Shown here in pieces: positions 1 to 10,741 of a stretch of 64,000 nt of DNA. The notes beneath the pieces are model-generated. The model did not search any database. It was not told where the DNA came from and worked only from the letters and a program-made list of their open reading frames with translations. The stretch comes from Gracilariopsis chorda (Eukaryota > Rhodophyta > Florideophyceae > Gracilariales > Gracilariaceae), in NCBI GenBank assembly GCA_003194525.1, contig NBIV01000001.1:496001-560000 (forward strand), written 5' to 3'. Within the stretch, counting starts at the first letter, position 1. Each line of letters begins with the position of its first letter. The position numbers and the translations under genes were made by a program.

Positions 1-2965
1 TCGCCTCTACACACCTCCGCTGATAGTCTTCAATCTCGGCCTGTCTTTCCGCGATCAGCGCTTGCAAACGAGCCATTTCTCTTGCCTTTTCTGATTGCGC
101 AAGGGATTCTTCATCCATGGCTTCAGGAACCCCGTTGCTCGATCTCTTCTCAGAGCTTCCAGATCGCCTTCTTCGCTTTGGTGAATTCCCATTGGTGTCA
201 CCGGCTCTCCCGTCTCCAGCGTTTTCGTCTTGCTCCTCTTTTGCAGTGGAAGAATTATCCAAGGATCGCCTGTCGCTGTGCAGTTTTTCCAATACAAGTT
301 TCGCCCGATCAAAGCGAGCTCTAACGTCAGCTTCAAGTTTAGCGTAACGCGAGATTTCGTTCTCTAGATTAGTGCATCGCACTTCTTCCATTTTCACCCG
401 CCCCCTCAACTCAGACAACTGAACCTTTGCATAGAGCGTTTCGACCTCTAGCTTTCTTCGAGCTTCCATCTCCTTTTCTAGCGCATTTCTAGCCTCATCG
501 GCATCACGTTGCTCTTTCCTTCGACTTCGCTCATGAATGACTCTTTGACTCTCTTCCTTCTGAGCTCGAGCGAATATTGCAGTCGGCTTTCGAGCATAGC
601 CTGTGCTGAGAGCCCCGTTTCGGAGTCGGAAAATGTCAGTAGCAACAAATGCAAGAGCTTGAGGCACGGTAACTTCATCATCATTAAGAGAAACAAGGCG
701 TCTCAGATTGAGAATAGCTGAGCGTATCCGCTCGACGTATGACGTAACAGCCTTGTTCTTTTGATCTTCATGTTGCCAGTCGTTTTGATCCTGAAGAACA
801 TCGAGAACTTCGGAAGGATCAACCGAGCCTGCATTCTTAATTGCGAGGCCCACACATGTCAAATCCTGTATATTAAAACCGTACGCATCTGTACGCATCT
901 CAGGATCCTCATCATCATCTATTGTTTCCTCTTCATTAAAGTCGTCATCCTCATCAGGAAGATCGGGGCTTCCCTTGTCAGGACTGTCTCGGCTTCCATT
1001 ATTGCCTCTATCCATATCGCTTGAATGGTTATTTCTACCACGACGACTGTCAGCCCTTGACCGTTTCCGGTCATTTCTAATCCCGTTTACTCGAGAGCTG
1101 CCGACGACTTCATCCACATCGTCATTGCTTCCATTTTTCTTATCGTTGCTATTGCCCCCAGAACGCCATCCTGAGTTGTCCACCTCATCGTTTGATGACG
1201 TTTCACGTTCGTATGAACCTCTCTGCCTTGTAACTCTTCTGGAGGGACGTCCATGGTGGCCAGAGTGGTTCTGCGTCGTTCTTCTTCTTGAAGACTTTGC
1301 CGGCTCAACAGTATCGTTGACATGATATTGTCCGTCTGCATCCTCATTATCTTGTCCAGGGGAAAGACTTCGTACGCTTTGTGGATTCGCTGAGGCTTTG
1401 TAATCCACCTGCTTGATCTTTCCAGCTGCAAGACGAGTCGTCCGACGCGCCCTACTGCTCGCCTCCTCTTTTTCTGCTTGAGCGGCAATGGCAGCTGCCT
1501 CCCGTGCTTCGGGATCAAGCTCCACCATATCTACGTCCACCGCAGAAGCGAGATCTGCTGTTTTGCTCTCTTTCGATTTCTTCTCGCTTGTACGGTTGGG
1601 AGTAATTGTGCCGCTGGGAGGGGAGTCAGATCTGTTTTTCTTTTTTCTCTTCCTGGCGTCTTGTTTTGCCGGAGATCTCATCCGCTTCTTTGTGCTCCCC
1701 TGCTCTGTTTCCTTTGTGGGGGAGCGACCACTACCTTCAGATTCTGAGCTCTTACTTTGCTGTGGATCAGTCTGATTGGATTGCAATTGAGCCTCACCGG
1801 GGCTGCCGGCACTAGATGGCTCCTTCGTTACGGGTTCTGACAGAACAGCAGGCGATCTGTTTGCATCGGCTGGCTGGCTCCCTTCAGCTACATCGGTCAT
1901 CTCGACATCTTTCGCAGCGGGAGCGTGATTGTCAGGAGAACTATCCGGCTTGTCAGTTTCCGACTCTTGCCCTTTGGCGTCAGCTGTTTCTGGCTGAGGC
2001 TGTGAATTGTTGATGGGGGTGGAGCTTGGTGCCTCTACTGCTGATTGACCCGGCGGAACATCGGGAGGAAGAATAGGCGGATCAGGAACATTGCCGTTAC
2101 CCTCGGTGCTCTGTGTGACTTGCGGTTTTGCCTTCTGATTTGACACGTGCGGAGGTTGGTGTTTCTCTGGAGAGTGCTCTGGCTGCTGTGTAGTCCTGGC
2201 TGGAGGTGTCTCCCTGGACTGCTGCAATTCGTCGGCGCGATACTGCTCGCCGTGAGAGTCAGCACGCTTGGCACTTGTTGTTGGAGTTTCATTTTCCGTT
2301 TTTTCGAGTTTGGCGCCCTGCAGTGGCTGCTCGGATGGGTGTTGGGAAGTTTGTTCCTTGGGCAGGCGGGTGACGTCCGCCAGCGGCTCGGCGTTAGCAG
2401 ATCGTGGGGATTGTGAAATGTCAGCCGCTTCACTCTTTTTGCTTCTGAGCATTTCACTTCGCAGGGCTGCGAGGGAACGGTCATTCACACGGCATTCGTC
2501 CCAGCCGTTGACCCTGGACTTGGAGGGTGTGGAGACGGAGGAAGCCATATCAGAGGCAAACTCTGTGGGGGAGGAGTAGAGCCTGAATGAGTTTCGATGG
2601 TGAGGAGGAGGCTGTCGTTCCAGCTTGGACTCATGACGGTCCGAACTGGGGTGGGGGTTGGGCGGGTGAGGAAGGGAGGCCTTGAGCGAACCATCTGGCA
2701 TGATTTGGGCTGTGAAAGTGACGGAGTTAAGGGTGTAAGTGATGAGATCAGCAGTGGTGAGCTTGCGGGCGGAGAGCATGTCCTGAATGCGGCGCATGGC
2801 CTCGGAGACTTTGAGAGGGGATGGGGATGAAGATGATGGGGTGAGAAGGCGCGTCTGGTCTGCAGACGATGGGTTTGAAGGTTGTTGAGAGGGTTGAACG
2901 CGGTTGCCATCTGCCGGCAAGCGAGGAGGAGGCTCCGCTACGGACGGAAGGTTAATGTCAGTCAT
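1..2965 (-). CDS. Large disordered, coiled-coil nuclear-type protein (C-terminus beyond window)
   Basis: An uninterrupted frame of 988 codons starts at the ATG at 2965-2963, the first ATG after an in-frame stop, and is still open at base 2, so the C-terminus is missing. I do not recognise the family. Residues 1 to about 665 are Ser/Pro/Gln/Glu-rich and look disordered. A basic cluster near residues 426-446 (KKRMR, then ARKRKKKNR) and PKRRRR near 928 look like nuclear localisation signals. A very acidic patch near 669-695 (DEDDD, EEE, DDDED) precedes the most globular-looking part, about 694-790, beginning TDAYGFNIQDL. Charged coiled-coil segments follow at about 800-905 and 950-988. A chromatin or transcription role is only a guess. 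No intron is evident in 3 kb. It is read divergently from the DUF1015 gene. Confidence 0.8.
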   Translation of the reverse strand, partial: MTDINLPSVAEPPPRLPADGNRVQPSQQPSNPSSADQTRLLTPSSSSPSPLKVSEAMRRIQDMLSARKLTTADLITYTLNSVTFTAQIMPDGSLKASLPHPPNPHPSSDRHESKLERQPPPHHRNSFRLYSSPTEFASDMASSVSTPSKSRVNGWDECRVNDRSLAALRSEMLRSKKSEAADISQSPRSANAEPLADVTRLPKEQTSQHPSEQPLQGAKLEKTENETPTTSAKRADSHGEQYRADELQQSRETPPARTTQQPEHSPEKHQPPHVSNQKAKPQVTQSTEGNGNVPDPPILPPDVPPGQSAVEAPSSTPINNSQPQPETADAKGQESETDKPDSSPDNHAPAAKDVEMTDVAEGSQPADANRSPAVLSEPVTKEPSSAGSPGEAQLQSNQTDPQQSKSSESEGSGRSPTKETEQGSTKKRMRSPAKQDARKRKKKNRSDSPPSGTITPNRTSEKKSKESKTADLASAVDVDMVELDPEAREAAAIAAQAEKEEASSRARRTTRLAAGKIKQVDYKASANPQSVRSLSPGQDNEDADGQYHVNDTVEPAKSSRRRTTQNHSGHHGRPSRRVTRQRGSYERETSSNDEVDNSGWRSGGNSNDKKNGSNDDVDEVVGSSRVNGIRNDRKRSRADSRRGRNNHSSDMDRGNNGSRDSPDKGSPDLPDEDDDFNEEETIDDDEDPEMRTDAYGFNIQDLTCVGLAIKNAGSVDPSEVLDVLQDQNDWQHEDQKNKAVTSYVERIRSAILNLRRLVSLNDDEVTVPQALAFVATDIFRLRNGALSTGYARKPTAIFARAQKEESQRVIHERSRRKEQRDADEARNALEKEMEARRKLEVETLYAKVQLSELRGRVKMEEVRCTNLENEISRYAKLEADVRARFDRAKLVLEKLHSDRRSLDNSSTAKEEQDENAGDGRAGDTNGNSPKRRRRSGSSEKRSSNGVPEAMDEESLAQSEKAREMARLQALIAERQAEIEDYQRRCVEA

Positions 2966-3194
2966 GGCGGGGGTGGTGATGCTCGACGAGCGAATCGCAA
3001 CGCTCGGAGAAAATGCTCACCGGCTGTTGCGAGGGAAGAGGGGGAGGGAGGGAAGGAGGTTGGTTGCGGGAGCGTAAAGGGGAAGAATGATAAATAAGAG
3101 CGGTTGGGATGCTATTGGAGGTGGTGTCGAACAGAGAGAGAATGCTAAAAAAGGGGGTGAGGTATGGGGGGAGGGTGGGGGTGGTGCTGAAGTT

Positions 3195-3219
3195 GGGGGG
3201 GGGAGGGGGGGGGGGGGGG
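3195..3219 (+). repeat. G9-A-G15 homopurine tract
   Basis: Nine G, one A, then fifteen G lie in a wider G-rich stretch (about 3140-3240). Such runs can form G-quadruplexes. The length may be unreliable because long homopolymers are error-prone in sequencing. Confidence 0.7.
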
Positions 3220-3354
3220 TGCGGGGGTGAGAGGGACGAGGATGTATTCTGGGTTGGAGTGAAATTGCGAGGACACGCACTCCGCAATCGCGTGGCGCGC
3301 AGCTACGAAGCACGGCCCATTGGTGCAATGCGGCAGCATGCACGCACACCATGA

Positions 3355-3369
3355 CACGTGACACACGTG
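3355..3369. promoter_or_regulatory. Paired CACGTG (G-box) motifs
   Basis: CACGTG occurs at 3355-3360 and 3364-3369, each followed by AC, so the two sites sit nearly one helical turn apart. CACGTG is the known core site of bHLH and plant-type bZIP factors. That these act on either flanking gene is inference. Confidence 0.35.
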
Positions 3370-4751
3370 ACATGGATGCGTTGGGAAGCGAAGGGGGGTA
3401 CGAGCGCGCGCTCGACGTGATTGGCTGCGTCGCAGTGCGGCGCGGCAACCAAACGACTGTTGCACTTGTCACCCGCTTGCACTATGGTAGACGTGCACGC
3501 TGTGCAGAAGGCACTACTCTTTCGGGCGAGATGACGGGTCTCCTCGCCTCTCTGCCTCCACTATCTACACTTCGTATCTCTTAGATACCGAAGAACTGGT
3601 ATCCACACATGATCGTCATGTTGTGCCAAGGGCACCTCGTAGCGGCCGCCGACGCCGTCATCGCCAACGCGCGGCCAGCGCGTGTTGGGCTACATTTCGT
3701 GTACAGCGCTCAAACCGGCGGCGTAACGTAACGACACCATGCGAAAGCGTGCTGCCAATTTGAAATAAATCACGCACGATGTGCTACAAACGCACAGCCA
3801 GTTACTGTACGCCGTTTCGTGCAGCGGTATTTGCCAGTAGATACGGCGCTACCTGCGCTGCGCACACCAGAAGAGAGCGCTAGCGCCAGAATGCCTCTTT
3901 CGGGCAAGTACAATTTTCTCCTCGGTAGCCGCGCCCGTCGTCGTTCCACCCGACCAAAATCAATTACTGTTGGCAACATCGGTTGGAATGCCTCTCACAG
4001 TAGATGCAAACGCACCACAGGTACCAACGGTAGTACAAGGGTTACCTTGCAGACTTTCACTTATCAGGCAACCCTCTAACCCTGCATCCCCATCCCTGTC
4101 TGCCATCGATCCGTATCAAAGATAGTGCACGCCGCAACCAGGTTAAAACGTTCAGTCTCTCCCCGAAACTCTGTCCACTTGCATCCACGATATTCTAAAC
4201 AGTCTCTAAACAGGCTCTTCGAAAACACACAAATTGTCCCCTGCACATTGCCAACTTCTGTCCATTTTCGGCCAGCAGCTTGTGCCGCAATCCAAACACC
4301 GGTCTACCTATTCCAAAGCTGCTTACAACAAAGACAACCTGTAACAAATATCTGATCCACGTCCCAGACTGTTGCTCTGAACACTGTAAGCTGGGGAGCA
4401 TTTCAATTCTCTATAATCACTCAACCACGGCAAAGCATCTCCTCCAATTTAACTACAAAACACTCCTTTTCATCGCCAAGCGCCACGTGTGATCGTTTTG
4501 CCTTGTTCGGTAATTCATCTCGAGCCCCATTCATTGGACTGTCGTCAACACATCGCCGCTCTATCCGTCCACTTCCACGCTTGCGATTTGGTTACACACA
4601 CCAACTCCGCCGTCGTTATCTCTACTCATACTGCCGCATCAAAGCTTACGCTCTTCCCTCCGCTACAAGATCGTGCCCGAGCCACGTCCAGCTGCCCATC
4701 GCAGATCTCTCAGAAACATTCACTCTACCTGGAAAGCAGCTCTTATCTGCC

Positions 4752-5990
4752 ATGAAGATTCGAACGTTTCAACCCCTTATACCTGCTTCAAATGAACTAG
4801 CACAGCGCCTCACCTGCCCGCCCTACGACGTCGTATCGAAGTGTGAGGCCGCAAACTATATTGCAGAAACTTCTGACACCTTCATGTCCGTCATCCGACC
4901 AGATGCAACGCTCAACGATGTGTCCCCATACGATGATGCAGTGTATGCAGCCTCCAAAAAGGCGCTAGATGCTCTCCGAAGCGATTCAAAACTGGTTCGA
5001 GATTCCGCTCGCACATTGTACGTCTACCAGCAGACCATGAACGAACATGTTCAAACTGGCCTCGTTACGCTGGCAAACGTACGGGACTACGACGACGGGG
5101 TGATCCTGAAGCATGAAAAGACCCGCAAAGACAAGGAGGACGACAGAACCAAACTCACAGACGTGCTTTCTGCTAATACAGGACCGGTATTTCTTACGTA
5201 CCGAGATGACACGCTCATAGATGATATTATATCCAAAAGCCTAGCACAAAAGCCACTGTTTGATGTCGAAGGAAAGGAAAATGTGAAACACACCGTGTGG
5301 CGCGTATCAGAAGCAGACGCAGAACAACTCGTTCGACTGTTCGATAACAATGTGGAGCGTGCTTACATTGCAGACGGCCATCATCGTTCAGCTAGTGCAG
5401 CACGTGTGGCGAGGAATAGAGTGGCAACAGCAGGGGAGAACTGTACTGGTGACGAAGATTTTAGCTGGTTCTTAGCTGTGCTTTTCCCTCAAACGCAGCT
5501 GCAAATTCTTCCTTACAACCGGATCATCACTGACCTTAACGGCCATACGCCAGCAGAACTACTGGATAAGTTGAGCGCGGCTGGAGAAGTTAGTAAGATG
5601 GAGCGGCCACAACAAATGCCCGAACAAGCTGGGACATTCTTTGTGTACGTGGGTAAAGAATGGTACAAACTGTTACTGCGAGAAAGTAGCAGTGGATCTA
5701 CAACAATCTCCGACAGTTTAGACTGTAGTTTGTTGCAAAACCAGGTGTTGCAGCCAATACTCGATGTACAGGACCCGCGCAGCAGTAAGAATATTGAATT
5801 TGTGGGCGGAATACGTGGGCTGCGATTCCTTGAGAAACGCGCCGACGCTACGAATGGAGTAGCATTCGCACTGCACGCCGTAACTGTAGCACAACTAATG
5901 CAGGTTTCTGACATGAATGAGATCATGCCACCCAAGTCCACATGGTTTGAACCCAAACTACGCTCTGGGTTTTTCATCCATACGTTCTAG
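4752..5990 (+). CDS. DUF1015 (COG4198) family protein
   Basis: A 412-residue protein. The start at 4752 is the first ATG in frame, and the protein then opens as the family usually does: MKIRTFQPLIPA followed by CPPYDVVS, matching the conserved APPYDV block. The hallmark motif IADGHHR is at residues 206-212. It resembles the DGHHR motif of ParB-like/serine-kinase folds, but no activity is established for this family as far as I know. Length is typical. Upstream of the ATG the frame stays open for 83 codons back to a TTG and is Arg/Ser-rich like an organelle leader; a leader would need a non-ATG start or an upstream exon, so I do not include it. Its stop lies only 34 bp from the stop of the convergent neighbour. 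Confidence 0.85.
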   Translation: MKIRTFQPLIPASNELAQRLTCPPYDVVSKCEAANYIAETSDTFMSVIRPDATLNDVSPYDDAVYAASKKALDALRSDSKLVRDSARTLYVYQQTMNEHVQTGLVTLANVRDYDDGVILKHEKTRKDKEDDRTKLTDVLSANTGPVFLTYRDDTLIDDIISKSLAQKPLFDVEGKENVKHTVWRVSEADAEQLVRLFDNNVERAYIADGHHRSASAARVARNRVATAGENCTGDEDFSWFLAVLFPQTQLQILPYNRIITDLNGHTPAELLDKLSAAGEVSKMERPQQMPEQAGTFFVYVGKEWYKLLLRESSSGSTTISDSLDCSLLQNQVLQPILDVQDPRSSKNIEFVGGIRGLRFLEKRADATNGVAFALHAVTVAQLMQVSDMNEIMPPKSTWFEPKLRSGFFIHTF

Positions 5991-6024
5991 TGGAAGAGTA
6001 AGTATTTAGGATAAATAGATGCGG

Positions 6025-6945
6025 CTATGGAGAGTTGATTTGTTTACGTGCTGGCTGGCGGATGGAAAGTCCCCTGTAGAATCCGTTTGGTGAGCGCTTT
6101 GCCCTTGGAAATGCGTTACGGACGAATTTGCGAAGCGTCTCGTCGGATATCGATGATAGGCGTGTTGCGTTGGGGTCTTCTCTGATGGCTTCTCTGATGT
6201 CGATGAGATGACACCTGCCGTTTGCAATGAGTTTGCGTTGAGCGAATTGCGTAAAGGTTGAGTAGGCTCGCTCATCAGCGTCAGTTAATTTCCTTGTTCG
6301 TGCATTGAGACGGCCCAGTTCATAAACACCACCATACATAGCAAGAGACAACCCAGAGGCGACAGCCCAGGTAGCGCTGCCTGCGTTGAAGTAGCGCAGT
6401 GCGGCGTCGGAGCTGAAGGCGGCGACCAAGAAAGGAAGCGTGTGAAAGACCGAGGAAAGGGCGTCTGCGACGTTAAGCGGAACAAATGCATTCAAGGCGT
6501 TGGTGAGGGCATTCTGCACGGCTGTGCCCCAACGCACGCGCTGCGAGAAGCCGAGGTAGAGACCGATTCCCCAGAGACAGGTGCCGATAAGCTCGGGGCG
6601 TATGTCAGATGAGATGGACGGTTGCGTAAACGCGACGGCGGGGAAGGCGAAAGGATCTGGAAGTGGAAACGGAGACGAGAGCGAGGCGCGTGGCGAAGCG
6701 CGCCGGAGCGGTGAAGACAGACGGACTTGGGTGGCCGGGGCGCAGATTGGGCGGAAAGCGGATTGGTGACGGAGCAGAGGGAGGTGGGCGCAGAAGGCGC
6801 AGTTGGTAGAGACGGTCATGTCGGGGTGGACAAGGACGGGGGGCGCGATGCTGCGAGAAGGTAGCGGTGCCGTCAAAGAAGCTCGCAAAGAGCGCACGAA
6901 TCGAAACAGCGATGCGAAGCGGCGACACGGAGGGCGTGAAGCCAT
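6025..6945 (-). CDS. Putative organelle-targeted membrane protein
   Basis: A 306-residue protein starting at the ATG at 6945. Residues 1-41 have many Arg, Ser and Pro and no acidic residue, as in a plastid or mitochondrial transit peptide. Hydrophobic segments near residues 120-135 (GTCLWGIGLYLGF), 160-178 (VFHTLPFLVAAF) and 190-207 (ATWAVASGLSLAMYGGVY) suggest two or three membrane passes. The last 90 residues are hydrophilic and may be a soluble domain (DADERAYSTFTQFAQRKL, later SISDETLRKFVRNAF). I do not recognise the family; a conserved photosynthetic-lineage membrane protein is a reasonable guess. It is convergent with the DUF1015 gene and divergent from the PP6 gene. Confidence 0.7.
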   Translation of the reverse strand: MASRPPCRRFASLFRFVRSLRASLTAPLPSRSIAPPVLVHPDMTVSTNCAFCAHLPLLRHQSAFRPICAPATQVRLSSPLRRASPRASLSSPFPLPDPFAFPAVAFTQPSISSDIRPELIGTCLWGIGLYLGFSQRVRWGTAVQNALTNALNAFVPLNVADALSSVFHTLPFLVAAFSSDAALRYFNAGSATWAVASGLSLAMYGGVYELGRLNARTRKLTDADERAYSTFTQFAQRKLIANGRCHLIDIREAIREDPNATRLSSISDETLRKFVRNAFPRAKRSPNGFYRGLSIRQPARKQINSP

Positions 6946-7797
6946 GGCGCGTAACTGTAGTGAAACGGCGGGCGCGCGTCACATATCCGCCAACGCGCCG
7001 TGGGGCGCGCGCCTCACCGTGCCGGACTCAGTGGCCACAACGCGCCGGTGCGACAGCTCGCGCGCTACAGTACCAAAGTGTGCGAAAAGCGGCAAAAATA
7101 TTTGGCGCGGGCGAAAGACGTGCGGCGGCGGGAGGCGGCCGCGTGGCATGCGCGCGTCCGGCGTGGAGCGCGTCGGCCACACTTTGCTTTCGGAAGTGGC
7201 TGCCGCAAGCGCAACGCGACGCACACGCGTCTGTCCGCTGCCAAAACCCGCTCCTGTCACCCGTCGCCTTCCAATCGCCCCCCGTGTCCGCAGCGCCGCT
7301 CCACAGCACTCCCCGAAAGCCGCCCGTTTTCCAACTGCGCGCTATTACCCCCCCCTCCGCCCTCCCTTCCCCCGCCTCTACGCCACCACCCGTCCCACCC
7401 TCGCCCACCCTCGCCCACCCTCCCCACCTTCAACCCCCTCCTCCCCCCGTTTTTCCTCCCTTCTTCGCCGTGCCGACCTCCGACCTCCCCCGCCCTCTCT
7501 GCTGCTCGTTCGCGCTCTTCGACTTTTCGTTCGTGGCTCCACGTTCAGCCGTCTTTCTTACTAGACCTTTTGCTCGCCGCCTTTTTACGTGCAGCCGTCC
7601 GCCAACACACCGCCACCCGTTGCCGCTATTCCGCGCTTGTCTGAGCTCCTTTCTACCACTTTGCGAGAAGACACACACCCGCGCCAGGCCATTCCCACCC
7701 CTCTCCGCGCACCCCCTCCCCGCAAACCCCGCGCCGCCCTTCTGCCCTTTTTCTGGTTCACTACCACACCCATCATCATCACCGCCCGCCACTCAAA
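6946..7797. promoter_or_regulatory. Shared head-to-head promoter region, pyrimidine-rich before PP6
   Basis: This 852-bp gap lies between two divergent start codons. From about 7320 to 7797 the plus strand is strongly pyrimidine-rich with long C and CT runs, probably the PP6 5' leader and core promoter. No TATA box is obvious. Long frames that span it on either strand are low in complexity and overlap known genes, so none is called. Confidence 0.5.
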
Positions 7798-8712
7798 ATG
7801 GGAATGGACCTTGACGGCTGGATAGCCAAGGTGAAGAACGGCGGACACCTCGCCGAATGGGATCTTAAGCAGCTCTGCGACTACGTCAAGGAGCTTCTCA
7901 TCGAGGAGAGCAACGTTCAACCCATAAGCAGCCCATGTACAGTAAGCGGCGACATCCACGGCCAGTTCCATGACTTGCTCAACCTTTTCAAGACTGGTGG
8001 CGATGTTCCTGACACCAACTACGTCTTCATGGGAGACTTTGTTGACCGCGGGTACAACTCACTTGAGACCTTCACGCTCTTGCTATGTCTAAAGGCCCGC
8101 TATCCGGCAAACATCACGCTTCTGCGAGGAAATCACGAGTCTCGCCAAATTACTCAGGTGTACGGCTTTTACGACGAGTGTCAGCGCAAGTATGGAACCG
8201 CCAACGCCTGGAAGTACTGTTGTGAGGTTTTTGACTACCTCACAATCGCCGCCCTTATAGATGGCGTCATTCTCTGCGTCCATGGCGGTTTGTCTCCGGA
8301 TATTCGCACTCTGGATCAAATCAGAACCATTGACCGTCGCCAGGAAATCCCTCCGGAGGGAGCCTTCTGCGACCTTATGTGGTCCGACCCCGAGGATGTT
8401 GCCACATGGGCAGTATCTCCGCGCGGCGCTGGTTGGCTTTTCGGCGACCGCGTCACTACCGAGTTTAACCGAATCAACAAGCTTGATCTTATTTGTCGCG
8501 CGCATCAACTGGTGCAGGAGGGCTACAAGTATCAGTTTGATCAGAAGATCGTCACCGTGTGGTCGGCACCAAACTACTGCTACCGCTGCGGTAACGTGGC
8601 TGCTATTATGACTTTTGACGAGCAACTCAACAAGGACTTTAAGATCTTTAAGGAAGATGCGAAAGAACATAGTGCTATACCCCCTCGAAACTCCGTCCCG
8701 TATTTTCTATAG
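7798..8712 (+). CDS. PPP6C: Protein phosphatase 6 catalytic subunit (PP2A-like Ser/Thr phosphatase)
   Basis: A 304-residue protein, against 305 for human PPP6C. It removes phosphate from Ser/Thr and binds two metal ions. All family blocks are intact: GDIHGQ (51-56), GDFVDRG (79-85), RGNHE (110-114), HGGLSPDI (from 162) and [11 protein letters not shown] (256-266). EESNVQP and the block around [11 protein letters not shown] match PP6/Sit4 rather than PP2A or PP4. The C-terminus PYFL has the carboxy-methylated Leu end typical of PP2A-like enzymes. In animals and yeast it works with SAPS-domain regulatory subunits in cell-cycle and trafficking control; that is family knowledge, not seen here. 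The ATG at 7798 is in a good context (AAAATGG) and gives the expected N-terminus. No introns. Confidence 0.97.
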   Translation: MGMDLDGWIAKVKNGGHLAEWDLKQLCDYVKELLIEESNVQPISSPCTVSGDIHGQFHDLLNLFKTGGDVPDTNYVFMGDFVDRGYNSLETFTLLLCLKARYPANITLLRGNHESRQITQVYGFYDECQRKYGTANAWKYCCEVFDYLTIAALIDGVILCVHGGLSPDIRTLDQIRTIDRRQEIPPEGAFCDLMWSDPEDVATWAVSPRGAGWLFGDRVTTEFNRINKLDLICRAHQLVQEGYKYQFDQKIVTVWSAPNYCYRCGNVAAIMTFDEQLNKDFKIFKEDAKEHSAIPPRNSVPYFL

Positions 8713-10741
8713 CCACCACTGTCTAGAATTATTGTTCTTGCACGCCTACAAGAAGCTGACCAAAACTTGTATGGCCTCATTTCTTGCTCATCGTGCTTTG
8801 ATACGTTTTTGGTCGTCGATTTGGCCATTGTGTAAAACGCAAGTCTTTCCACTGCGCTGCCAAGGTCACTGGTCGTCCGCGGACTTTATCGGGGTGTGTA
8901 TCGTCTTGCTCTACGGGAGCTTCGTACGACGCTTGCCTCTTGGTAGGAACCCGATACATGACGCTTCGAGCGTGGCGGTTTGTTCGCTTTTGTGGGACGC
9001 ACATTTTTGTTGCTGAGTGTGCAGGTTTGTCTTTTACAGACTTTATTGGGCGCGTCTTTGGGAAACACTGCTGTTGTGTTGCTTGTCTCACACGAGGTAT
9101 GGTCTAGACACACGTCATTTCTCCTCGGGACACAACAGCACAGCTTCCTTTCTTATTTTGTCTTAGTTGCTCGGCACTCGTCTGGAGCAGTTCCGATACC
9201 AAGGATAGACAAGTTTCAATACTGCGGCGCTAAACTGGTACCGAATTCATGATGACGAGTAGCGTTTGTTCAAAGTGCGAATTTCTACCAGCAGGAAACA
9301 GGTACACAAGGATATCTGCAAAATAACGTCCACTTTGCTTTTCAGAGCATATCATATCTTGAGTTGTGTCTATTACGTAAGTGAATGTGTTATTGTTCTA
9401 GGACCGTATTGCTACGGCGCGATGTGTGTTTGCATTTCAAACAGCGCGCCAAGCGTTCTTTGCTCTCAGTCTCATGAGTTTGAAGGGGTGTCTCGAGAAT
9501 TCCTTTCCAGTGAGGAGTACGCGCAACATCTTATCTCTTCACCCATTCGCAGGAGTCATGCGGACTGGTTGCTGTACGTGTCTCAGTATAATCGAACTGC
9601 TAGGTGCGTGGTTACGGTACTAGGGTGTTTGATTTAGAATCCCCTTCAGGAGCATAGATGGGAATATATGTACATTCCATAGAACCGTTGTTGTGTGTGT
9701 TGACGTCCTTTTACTCCAGCAGTGTTCCATCTCATAAACAGTGGTTTGTCTCAAGACATTGCATGCTGGTTGTGTTATTCTATTCTGGTCTACTCAACAA
9801 CCTTCTACGCAGATAAGCGCGCACCAGTTGCATACCGTGCTTGAGTACGTATTCAATGCTTGGTTGTTCTCCAGTTTGTCGTTAACATACCAATAACGCT
9901 AGCTCCTCTGGCTGTACTATTCGAACATGATTTGAGGATTTCCGACGATGCCATCTTCGTAATGTCTCGAAAGCACAGGCAGAGGAATAAGCATATCGTG
10001 ATGAAACTGCGAGAGTCTATGAGTAGGGTCATAATATGACCGTCATAGGAGTTATGCCTTCAAAGAAATAAAACGGCAGCATCAGCGTTCCTTCTTGAAT
10101 CAAGAAAAGTTTGTTCAACTTCTTCCCTGTTCAAAATTATTGTCGTGGATGTTAAGAGCTGAACTCTATCCTCAAGTCGCAAGGAAAAGTAGGGAACAAT
10201 GTCATCAAATGAAGACTGCGCCGAGTACTGAGCACACAAGCAACATATTCGAGCCTCGTGCACCTCTTTCAGGGTTGATGCTTATACCTATTGCTTTTTG
10301 GGACACATTTGAACGTATTTAGAATGCTAATTATCTATTCGACGGTTAAATTCCCCTAATAGACCCAATTGCATCTCCATTTGGCTTCCTCATCCGCCGC
10401 AACTCTATGTTTTATAGCTTTTCGGAAGGTCGGCACACCTCGACGGGTGGAACTGCATGTGCCCTGAGCGGGACTCGCTAGTACCTCGCAGTGGTCACTC
10501 ACCACAACGTTATCCATCGCAAAGCGATTTCAACAAGGTGTGATAGCAATACGGCGAGTAGGGCGAAGTATACAAGTGGATGCGGCAGAATCCTTTATCT
10601 AGGATTAGAGGTGGAAGACGTTATGTCTATAACAAAGCCTCAGGGATGAGTTGTCATAACGGGGGAAAACGCAAAACGAAAAACGCGGGCGGTGTCTAAG
10701 TTGTTGCGCCTGTAAGTCTACATCGTCCAGTAGCAGGTACT
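8713..10741. other. Intergenic stretch without a recognised gene
   Basis: Two kilobases downstream of the PP6 gene. Open frames up to 123 codons exist (9266-9637) but have irregular composition and no recognisable motif. I see no RNA gene, tandem repeat or element end. It marks the passage from the gene island to the repeat region. Confidence 0.5.

Larger units (their letters stand above)
2966..4751. promoter_or_regulatory. Divergent intergenic region
   Basis: This 1.8-kb gap between two divergently read genes must hold both promoters. It contains a long G tract (3195-3219), a pair of CACGTG boxes (3355-3369) and a perfect 14-bp palindrome at 3401-3414. No convincing TATA box or gene was found. 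Open frames here are short and compositionally biased. The frame of the DUF1015 gene is open back to a TTG at 4503, but has no ATG before 4752. Confidence 0.5.

Noticed and set aside
4503-4751. Longer start for the DUF1015 protein at 4503
   Set aside because: The codon at 4503 is TTG, not ATG, and the family N-terminus matches the ATG at 4752. Kept only as a finding.
6803-7814. Long plus-strand frames (253-315 codons) across the PP6 promoter
   Set aside because: They overlap the 5' part of the minus-strand gene and a pyrimidine-rich leader; composition is Pro/Ser/Arg low complexity with no motif.
9266-9637. 123-codon frame after the PP6 gene
   Set aside because: Irregular composition, no recognisable motif, no sign of a conserved block.
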